From CAZONU01 sp965370045 (lineage in GTDB: Bacteria > Planctomycetota > SZUA-567 > JAKLDR01), in assembly GCA_965370045.1 (NCBI GenBank), contig CBDUSI010000123.1:1-13176 (forward strand): 13,176 nucleotides of DNA, in the 5' to 3' direction. Positions within the stretch are counted from its first letter, which is position 1. Every line of letters begins with the position of its first letter. The notes under the pieces were generated by a model. The model made no database searches. It worked only from the letters and a program-made list of their open reading frames with translations, and was not told the origin of the DNA. This document shows, one piece after another, positions 6,114-11,599 of this stretch. Position numbers and translations under genes: made by a program.

Positions 6114-7193
6114 CGCCGTCGCGGCGGCGCAGGTCACGCCGTAGAAGGCGATCGGTTTCCCTGAATCGATCAGCGCATCCGCGGTGCCGTTGGCCAGTGT
6201 GGAACCTGTGGCCAAGATCACATCGCACCATTCTATGCACTGGAGGGCGGCTTCAGCTGGCTCCACGACGAGGCTGGCCTTCTCTTGGCCAACGTTCTCG
6301 GCATCCAGATCGGTCACTCGCACCTCGAACCGCTTGGCCAACGCCTCAAGGAGCCGGGGTTGTAGGCCAACAAGAAACACCTTGCTGGGGTTGTGGAATT
6401 GGCGGTCCATGAAGCTAGCGACCTCTTTCGCGCACTCGGTTAGATCGAGATCCTTACAGTGGACAGTGCGCTGGGCCAAGCCCATGTGTCGAGCTACCGC
6501 ATTAGCCGCAGCCACAAGCACGGCCCTGCGGTAGCTGTTTTCCAGCGGAGCATCCAGCATGTCGGCCAACGTTCCGGAGAAAGCGCCCGGCCTGTCGGTG
6601 AAAGCATGCCCTTTGGCCCCCAGGAACTCGGCCTCGATCGCTCGTTCTCGGCCTTTCATCACTGGGTAATCATCGTGGTCAGGATCGCCGAGAAGCTGCT
6701 CGGGGGTCAACGTCCGGGCTGTGACACTAATCGGATGTGCCAGCAGTCTTCGCTCCAGGCAAAGGTGCTTGAGTTTCTGACGGACCTTGTCGAGAACAGC
6801 GCTCACCTGTATCCCCCCTGCGTCCGCCGCCTGGTATAGATAATCATCCACAGCGGCGTGTAAGGCTTCCGCCGCAGAGTTGGAGCAATGCAGCTTGGGC
6901 TCCGGCAGTCCGTCGAGCGTAGCGACAATCTCGCCGCCGGTCAAGTTCAGAGCTTCTTGGGGAGTCTTGCCCTCGGCAAGTACGGTCATCATGCTGCCGG
7001 TGGCAATAGCTGCGGCACAACCCATGACCTGGAATGCCGCTTTCTCGATGCGCCCACCCCGCACCCGAATCCAAGCCTTGAACACGTCGCCGCACGCCGG
7101 TTCTCCGGCGATTCCGACCCCGTCAGCAGCAGGAATTGGCCCGACGTTCCGCGGATTGCTGAAATGATCCAGGACCTTGTCGGTGTAGGTCAT
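6075..7193 (-). CDS. Fusion of NifU/IscU-type Fe-S scaffold with DUF4213/DUF364 putative metal-chelation domain
   Basis: Residues 1-125 form a NifU_N/IscU scaffold domain opening MTYTDKVLDHFSNPRNVGPI. All three cluster-binding cysteines are present: Cys34 in PACGD (with Asp36), Cys59 in MGCAAAIATGS and Cys103 in KLHCSNSAAEAL. Residues about 145-372 match DUF4213/DUF364, a Rossmann-like family proposed to chelate heavy metals. The typical TVHCKD motif (Cys246), a nearby Cys254 and the terminal KRFCPLGH are all present. The scaffold would assemble a [2Fe-2S] or [4Fe-4S] cluster, and the partner domain could deliver or bind a metal. The second role is a family-level proposal only. I chose the ATG at 7193, with AGGA 8 bases upstream, over an in-frame ATG at 7220 that overlaps the preceding gene and adds nine non-family residues. 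It is the last gene of the ORP-like operon and is complete at its C-terminus. Confidence 0.85.
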   Translation of the reverse strand: MTYTDKVLDHFSNPRNVGPIPAADGVGIAGEPACGDVFKAWIRVRGGRIEKAAFQVMGCAAAIATGSMMTVLAEGKTPQEALNLTGGEIVATLDGLPEPKLHCSNSAAEALHAAVDDYLYQAADAGGIQVSAVLDKVRQKLKHLCLERRLLAHPISVTARTLTPEQLLGDPDHDDYPVMKGRERAIEAEFLGAKGHAFTDRPGAFSGTLADMLDAPLENSYRRAVLVAAANAVARHMGLAQRTVHCKDLDLTECAKEVASFMDRQFHNPSKVFLVGLQPRLLEALAKRFEVRVTDLDAENVGQEKASLVVEPAEAALQCIEWCDVILATGSTLANGTADALIDSGKPIAFYGVTCAAATALLGGKRFCPLGH

Positions 7194-7203
7194 GCGACCA
7201 ATC

Positions 7204-7542
7204 CTAGTGGTCACACACATTCTCGCCGGGTTGCAGCGTGCCGTCCAGGTAGGCTTGCACGATCTCCTCCGGCGGCACGGACGGCGCCCCGACCACCACC
7301 TCGATGCCGGACTCGGTGAAGAGCCCCTGGGCCCGACCGCCCATGCCCCCTGCGATGATCACGGTAGCGCCCTGCTCGGCCAGCCACTTGGGCAACACGC
7401 CGGGCGCGTGTGCCGGCGGCACGAGGCTTTTGCGGTCGCTTATCGTCTTGCTTTCCGGGTCGACGTCGAACAGGGAGAACTCCTGGCAATGGCCGAAGTG
7501 CATGCTCAGTTTTCCCTCAACAACCGGAATTGCGATGCGCAT
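7204..7542 (-). CDS. NifX/NafY-family (ORP-like) cofactor-binding protein, third copy
   Basis: This 112-residue single-domain protein belongs to the dinitrogenase iron-molybdenum cofactor family (NifX, NafY, NifB C-terminus, and ORP). It opens MRIAIPVVEGKLSMHFGHC, giving His15, His18 and Cys19 as possible metal ligands, and has the central glycine-rich IIAGGMGGRAQGLF turn. It ends in a short CDH. It starts only 3 bases after the Mrp-type gene, with AAGGAG 8 bases upstream. In Desulfovibrio vulgaris the Mrp-ORP protein (DVU2109) has a NifX-type domain fused behind the Mrp ATPase, so this pair looks like the unfused version. It would carry or hold a metal-sulfur cofactor. The metal cannot be read from the sequence. 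Confidence 0.88.
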   Translation of the reverse strand: MRIAIPVVEGKLSMHFGHCQEFSLFDVDPESKTISDRKSLVPPAHAPGVLPKWLAEQGATVIIAGGMGGRAQGLFTESGIEVVVGAPSVPPEEIVQAYLDGTLQPGENVCDH

Positions 7543-7545
7543 GAT

Positions 7546-8454
7546 TCATGCTCCTTTCGAGCCGGCTTGGCCGGCGATCAGCTCGCTTACGGGTGCTATT
7601 GCAGAGGAAAAGGCCCGGGCGACCGCCGATTCCGGATGGGCTGTGACAAAGGGGCATCCCTCATCTGAAGCAGCCACCACCTGCGGGTCGATGGGTATGC
7701 GGCCCAGAAAGGGCACGCCTGTCTCGGCCGCCAGCGCCTCTCCGCCGCCCGCCTTGAAGAGCGCGGTTTCCTTTCCGCAGTGCGGGCAGATGAAACCGCT
7801 CATGTTCTCAAGTATTCCCAGGATCGGCAAGTTGACCTGCGTGCAGAAAGACGCTGACCGGCGAACATCGTCGGCGCTCAGGGCCTGAGGAGTAGTGACC
7901 AACACGGCCCCGTCGGCGCCTTCGATCAACTGTGCCACGGACAGCGGCTCATCGCCGGTTCCCGGCGGAGAGTCGACCACCAGGCAGTCCAGTTCGCCCC
8001 AATCCACGTCGCGCAGAAGTTGTTTGATCACGCCCATCTTCAGTGGCCCGCGCCATATGACAGCGCCCTGGGATTCCTGCAGCAGTAGTCCGATGCTCAT
8101 TACCCTGAGGCCGTCGGCGGTCATGAATGGCGGAATGCTGCCGTCCGTGGACTCACGGGGGCGCTGTCCCGCGATGCCCAGCAGACGAGGGATGCTCGGC
8201 CCGTGAAAGTCAACGTCCAGCAAACCGACGCGGCGTCCGTCCGCGGCCAGAGCGGCGGCCAGGTTCGCGGCCACCGGGCTCTTGCCCACGCCCCCCTTGC
8301 CGGAGAGCACCATCACTTTGTGCTTGATACGGCAGAGGCGCTCGGCCAGCTTGCGGCGGTCCAGGAATTCTTCCTGCGATTCCTCCGGGCGCCGTTCCCT
8401 GGCTGAACAGTCCGACGACTCGCAGGCAGAGCAGCTCGCCGATTTCTCAGTCAT
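7546..8454 (-). CDS. Mrp/Nbp35-type P-loop ATPase with N-terminal Cys cluster
   Basis: The 302-residue protein is a deviant-Walker-A ATPase of the Mrp/Nbp35/ApbC family, which carries and delivers Fe-S clusters. An N-terminal Cys8-x2-Cys11-x4-Cys16 segment precedes the ATPase. Walker A is SGKGGVGKSPVAANL (about 51-65), DVDFHGPSIPRLLG (80-93) is typical of the family, DSPPGTGD lies at 161-168, and the bridging-cluster motif Cys223-Pro-His-Cys226 is present. The residue after the P-loop Ser59 is Pro60 where the family normally has Thr. It is a single-base codon difference (CCG for ACG) and may affect nucleotide handling. The frame is intact elsewhere. The gene begins 6 bases after the second ferredoxin-ATPase gene and ends 3 bases before a NifX gene, so it is clearly in the operon. 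Confidence 0.9.
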   Translation of the reverse strand: MTEKSASCSACESSDCSARERRPEESQEEFLDRRKLAERLCRIKHKVMVLSGKGGVGKSPVAANLAAALAADGRRVGLLDVDFHGPSIPRLLGIAGQRPRESTDGSIPPFMTADGLRVMSIGLLLQESQGAVIWRGPLKMGVIKQLLRDVDWGELDCLVVDSPPGTGDEPLSVAQLIEGADGAVLVTTPQALSADDVRRSASFCTQVNLPILGILENMSGFICPHCGKETALFKAGGGEALAAETGVPFLGRIPIDPQVVAASDEGCPFVTAHPESAVARAFSSAIAPVSELIAGQAGSKGA

Positions 8455-8460
8455 GACGGT

Positions 8461-9354
8461 TCATTCTCCTTCCAGCTCAGCTTGTACCCTTTTCCACACT
8501 GCGCCGATGGCGTCGCTGGCCGGTCCACTGTCGGCCATCTCCACTACGCTCAGCGCGGACACCTGAGCGCGGGTCACCGATGTGTCGTAGGGAATTCGGT
8601 CGGTGACCTGTACGCCGCGCGCGCGGCAGGAGCCCTCGATGTCCGCGGCCATTTGGGAGTTGATGTCCGCCTTGTTGACGGTCGCGATCACGGGGATGTT
8701 GAAATGCTCGGCCAGATCAAGGACGCGGCCCAGATCATGCCGACCGCTCAGCGTCGGCTCAGTAACAGCCAGGACCAGCGACGCACCGGTCATTGAGGCT
8801 ATGACCGGACAGCCGATCCCCGGTGATCCGTCGATGATGATAGTGTCCAGCCCTCGGGCTTCGGCGATTTCCCGGGCCCGTCTGCGGACCAGGCTGACCA
8901 GCTTGCCTGAGTTCTCTTCGGCAATCCCTAACTTGGCGTGGACCATCGGCCCGAACCGGGTCTCCGACTGGTAGCAGTGCCCGGCCAGAGGCTGCGGGAA
9001 TTCGATGGCCTGGACAGGACAGAAGTGCACGCAGACTCCACAGCCCTCACACGCGAATGGATCAATAGTGAAGATATTCTTGCCATCCTCGCCGCTCTCT
9101 CTGATGACCGCCTCAAACCGGCAGCGGGCCAGGCAGGTCTCGCAGCCGACGCAGTCGGCCTGTCGGATTTCAGCGGTCCGCCCGGAGCGGAACTCCTCGG
9201 CCTTCAGGACGCTCGGATCGAGGATCAGGTGGAGGTCGGCGGCGTCGACGTCGCAGTCGGCGAACACCGCTCTTCCGGCCAGCGCGGCAAAGCTGGCGAC
9301 AACACTGGTCTTCCCGGTGCCGCCCTTGCCGCTGATGATCACCAGCTCTCTCAT
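8461..9354 (-). CDS. MinD/ParA-type ATPase with inserted 2[4Fe-4S] ferredoxin domain (second copy)
   Basis: This 297-residue cytoplasmic protein has a deviant Walker A motif IISGKGGTGKTSVVASF (6-22) and the switch segment FADCDVDAADLHL (31-43). A ferredoxin insertion follows with two complete cluster motifs: Cys68-x2-Cys71-x2-Cys74-x3-Cys78 and Cys102-x2-Cys105-x2-Cys108-x3-Cys112. The C-terminal ATPase part has IIIDGSPGIGCP (172-183) and VTEPTLSGRHDL (197-208). It corresponds to the paired MinD-like Fe-S ATPases of the Desulfovibrio ORP complex (DVU2103/DVU2104). It starts 2 bases after its paralogue, with GGAGAG upstream, so the two are probably made in equal amounts and may form a heterodimer. 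Cluster-dependent ATP hydrolysis is inference from the fold. Confidence 0.9.
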   Translation of the reverse strand: MRELVIISGKGGTGKTSVVASFAALAGRAVFADCDVDAADLHLILDPSVLKAEEFRSGRTAEIRQADCVGCETCLARCRFEAVIRESGEDGKNIFTIDPFACEGCGVCVHFCPVQAIEFPQPLAGHCYQSETRFGPMVHAKLGIAEENSGKLVSLVRRRAREIAEARGLDTIIIDGSPGIGCPVIASMTGASLVLAVTEPTLSGRHDLGRVLDLAEHFNIPVIATVNKADINSQMAADIEGSCRARGVQVTDRIPYDTSVTRAQVSALSVVEMADSGPASDAIGAVWKRVQAELEGE

Positions 9355-9356
9355 CG

Positions 9357-10217
9357 CTATTGGCTCTCCTGGAGCACGTCGTGCAGGCTGACGAGTTGCC
9401 GTAGGCTGGCGAATCGCGTGGAATATTCCTCTAGCGCCCGCACGGCGATGTCCCCGCGAGAGTAAGCCTCGGCCAACCGCCGGTCCTCTGGGATCTCCAG
9501 AAGGACGTTGATGCCCTGCTCCCAGCAGTAGGCCGTTGCCCGCCCGTCCCCAATGTCGCTGCGGTTGACTACAACGCCGAAGGGAAGGCCCAGCTTGCGG
9601 ACCGTCTCGACGGCCAGAGCGAGATCGTGCATCCCGAAGGGAGTTGGCTCGGTGACCAGTACGACGTAGTCGCTGCCTCGTACGGCGGCGATCATCGGAC
9701 AGGAATTACCCGGCGGCGCGTCGATGATGGTCAAGCCGTCGTCGCCGGCATGTTCCTTCACCGCTCGAATCACGGGTGGGCTCATGGCCTCACCCACGCG
9801 CAGGCGTCCACCGACGAACGCCACATCTCCGGCGCGGCCGCTCTCCACAGTCCCGACTTCGCGTGGCCGCTCCGAAATCGCCCCGGCGGGACAGACCAGC
9901 ACGCAGCCGCCGCAACCATGGCAGAGCTCGGGGAAGACCAGGGGCTTGTTGCCAAGTGTGACTATCGCGCTGTACTGACATATCTTCCCGCACTCGCCGC
10001 AGGCCGTGCACTTCGACTCATCGACCTCCGGCACCGGGACAGTGACCGGCGTCGTTTCGGTGATTGTCGGTTTGAGAAAGATATGCGCGTTGGGCTCCTC
10101 GACGTCGCAGTCCAGAAGCTGCACGACCTGGCCGCTCTCACCGGTGACGACGGCCAGGTTGACCGCCACCGTGGTCTTTCCGGTGCCGCCCTTGCCGCTG
10201 GCTATCGCGAGGATCAA
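9357..10217 (-). CDS. MinD/ParA-type ATPase with inserted 2[4Fe-4S] ferredoxin domain (first copy)
   Basis: The 286-residue paralogue of the next gene has Walker A ASGKGGTGKTTVAVNL (6-21) and LLDCDVEEPNAHIFL (34-48). Its ferredoxin insertion carries Cys70-x2-Cys73-x2-Cys76-x3-Cys80 and Cys99-x2-Cys102-x2-Cys105-x3-Cys109. The downstream IIDAPPGNSCP (164-174) and VTEPTPFGMHDL (188-199) are typical. The start codon is TTG at 10217: the frame stays open back to the DUF5320 stop but holds no ATG or GTG, and MILAIASGKGG is where family members begin. A weak GGGTG sits about 7 bases upstream, so translation may lean on readthrough from the DUF5320 gene. With the second copy it forms the ATPase pair expected for an ORP-type complex. 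Confidence 0.9.
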   Translation of the reverse strand: MILAIASGKGGTGKTTVAVNLAVVTGESGQVVQLLDCDVEEPNAHIFLKPTITETTPVTVPVPEVDESKCTACGECGKICQYSAIVTLGNKPLVFPELCHGCGGCVLVCPAGAISERPREVGTVESGRAGDVAFVGGRLRVGEAMSPPVIRAVKEHAGDDGLTIIDAPPGNSCPMIAAVRGSDYVVLVTEPTPFGMHDLALAVETVRKLGLPFGVVVNRSDIGDGRATAYCWEQGINVLLEIPEDRRLAEAYSRGDIAVRALEEYSTRFASLRQLVSLHDVLQESQ

Positions 10218-10256
10218 GCTATCACACCCAGCGAGTGCTTGTCCGCCAAGGGCTAC

Positions 10257-10586
10257 CTACTGTCGTTCCTTCTCGATGGCTGCGATCCGAGCGTCGATGT
10301 CCTCCAGAGTCTGCTTGAGGCCATCGGCCTGGCTCCGCAGAGCGTTGAGTTCGCTCGCGGGTGCATCTGAGGCCGCGGGGGTGAACGGAACAGACGGCGG
10401 GGCGTATCCGAAGCCGCGGCCCCAGCCCATGCCCCGGCCACGACCGAAGCCGCGTCCGCCCCCTCGGCCCCAGCCGCTAACCTGGCGGTTCATGAATCCA
10501 GGCACGGGGAAACCAGCGCAGTATCCGGCCGCCCGGCCCGTCATCGGGCCCGCGCCCATCGGTCCAGTTTGATCTCCTCGTGGCAT
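10257..10586 (-). CDS. DUF5320 Gly/Arg-rich protein
   Basis: This 109-residue protein fits DUF5320, a small family of unknown function often found beside NifX-type and MinD-type Fe-S ATPase genes in anaerobes. It begins MPRGDQTGPMGAGPMTGRAA with a single cysteine in GYCAGF. A Gly/Arg/Phe/Trp-rich low-complexity stretch follows (about residues 38-61), then a Pro-rich hinge and a short C-terminal coiled coil (about 75-109, LRSQADGLKQTLEDIDARI). The ATG has AGGAG 7 bases upstream. The gene sits 27 bases after a NifX gene and 39 bases before the TTG of the first ferredoxin-ATPase. A scaffold that binds partners through the coiled coil is plausible, but the function is unknown. Confidence 0.8.
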   Translation of the reverse strand: MPRGDQTGPMGAGPMTGRAAGYCAGFPVPGFMNRQVSGWGRGGGRGFGRGRGMGWGRGFGYAPPSVPFTPAASDAPASELNALRSQADGLKQTLEDIDARIAAIEKERQ

Positions 10587-10613
10587 GTTGCATCTCCTCT
10601 CTTGGTGGCGGCG

Positions 10614-10976
10614 CTAGGCCCAGTGGCCTTCGACGTCCGCGCCTTGGGCCTCCGCCAGTTCGCCCTTCTTGAACTTCTCCATCACCGCAGCGACCGTACC
10701 ATCGGCTCCGGCTAACACCTTGATCCCCGCAGCCGTCAGGGCCCGGAATGCGTTAGGCCCGCAGTGCCCGGTGATGAGCACTTCGGCCCCTTTCTCGGCA
10801 ACGTTGCGCGCGGCCTGGATGCCGGCTCCTTGCGCGGCGTTGAGGTTTTGCTCGTTGTCGATGACCTCGAAGTCACCGGACTCGGCGTCCACCAGCAGGA
10901 AATAGCGTGCTCGCCCGAAGTGAGGGTCGATCAGGCTCCCCAAGGTCTCTCCTTGGGCCGTAATTGCCACCTTCAT
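10614..10976 (-). CDS. NifX/NafY-family (ORP-like) cofactor-binding protein, second copy
   Basis: This is a 120-residue single-domain NifX-family protein. Family marks are MKVAITAQGETLGSLIDPHF at the start, GRARYFLLVD (21-30), the LITGHCGPNAFRAL turn (67-80) with His71-Cys72 as possible ligands, and a helical end. Its start overlaps the stop of the preceding NifX gene in ATGA, and a very strong GGAGGAATTC Shine-Dalgarno lies inside that gene, so translation is coupled and efficient. Of the three copies it is closest to the classic archaeal/bacterial stand-alone form. It is a good candidate for the ORP itself, the Desulfovibrio form of which binds a Mo-Cu sulfide cluster. The metal here is not known. 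Confidence 0.9.
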   Translation of the reverse strand: MKVAITAQGETLGSLIDPHFGRARYFLLVDAESGDFEVIDNEQNLNAAQGAGIQAARNVAEKGAEVLITGHCGPNAFRALTAAGIKVLAGADGTVAAVMEKFKKGELAEAQGADVEGHWA

Positions 10977-11425
10977 TGAATTCCTCCTTCAAGCCCAGCG
11001 CCTTGACTGCGACTGCCCTTCCACCCGCCGTCTCGTCCACAGTGCCCGCGTCCCCGGCGTCCGCCACCTGAGCCGCGCCCCGCATGGCCGCACCAACCAG
11101 GCATGGCCCATTGCGGCTGCTCTATCTGCCCGGCCATGAATGCTTTCAAGACCTCTTCAACGTTGCCAGCGATACCTGGCAGGATGCGGATTCCGCGGTC
11201 CTCCAGCATGGCGGCCATGGGACCGCTGATACCCCCGCAGATCAGTACGTTGACCTCAGCGTCGGCGAGAAAAGCGGCACGGCTTTGAACGGGGACCTCG
11301 GCGATGTCCGCTTCGCTTTGGCTGGGGAACTCACCATTGGTGACTTCAGCCATCACAATTTGACTCGACCAGTCGAATACTGGAGCGACTCGCCCGTTGA
11401 AGATAGGAATTGCCAGTTTCATCAC
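10973..11425 (-). CDS. NifX-family protein with C-terminal Gly/Arg/Cys/His tail, first copy
   Basis: The 150-residue product has an N-terminal NifX domain (about residues 1-105: MMKLAIPIFNGRVAPVFDWS at the start, LICGGISGPMAAML at 61-74, IRILPGIAGNVEEVL at 79-93). A low-complexity tail rich in Gly and Arg follows (about 108-150). It holds Cys112-Gly-His114 and His128-Cys129, possible metal ligands outside the folded domain. Compared with usual family members of about 105-125 residues, it carries 25-45 extra residues. It is the first gene of the operon: a sigma-54-like element lies 24 bases upstream, and GGAGG sits 9-10 bases before two consecutive ATGs (11425 and 11422), either of which could serve. 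Its 3' end contains the Shine-Dalgarno of the next gene and shares ATGA with it. Confidence 0.88.
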   Translation of the reverse strand: MMKLAIPIFNGRVAPVFDWSSQIVMAEVTNGEFPSQSEADIAEVPVQSRAAFLADAEVNVLICGGISGPMAAMLEDRGIRILPGIAGNVEEVLKAFMAGQIEQPQWAMPGWCGHAGRGSGGGRRGRGHCGRDGGWKGSRSQGAGLEGGIQ

Positions 11426-11448
11426 ATGGGCCCTCCTGTATGCCCATA

Positions 11449-11464
11449 AGCACGGAGTGTGCCA
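11449..11464 (-). promoter_or_regulatory. Sigma-54 (-24/-12) promoter of the ORP-like operon
   Basis: The minus strand reads TGGCACACTCCGTGCT. Compared with the consensus TGGCACG-N4-TTGCW, the -24 TGGCAC is perfect, the -12 has TGC, and GG-to-GC spacing is exact. The -12 C falls at 11450, so transcription should start near 11438, just ahead of the GGAGG of the first NifX gene. A sigma-54 activator gene ends 135 bases upstream of the element. Confidence 0.75.
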
Positions 11465-11599
11465 AGGGGACGAAATGAGTGTGTCAACGAAAGCTACGTG
11501 ATTAAGGGCATGTGCGGAAACAGGCTGGCGGAATCCGAAAGGGGTCTATCGTAATCTGCAATGCCAGGGGTGAGCGGGAGCTACATAGTGCAAGCGAAT
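11465..11599. other. Probable activator-binding region upstream of the operon promoter
   Basis: This gene-free stretch separates the activator gene from its target promoter and is where an enhancer site would lie. GCGGAA is repeated 14 bases apart (about 11514-11519 and 11528-11533), the second copy lying partly in the small dyad CGGA-A-TCCG. TGTGTCAACGAA (11480-11491) nearly matches a sequence upstream of the regulator's own promoter. No single motif is clearly the binding site. Confidence 0.35.

Noticed and set aside
9627..10370. 247-codon rightward frame opposite the ferredoxin-ATPase gene
   Set aside because: It is antisense to a gene with intact Walker and Fe-S motifs and has no recognisable domain of its own. 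Such frames are common in GC-rich DNA.
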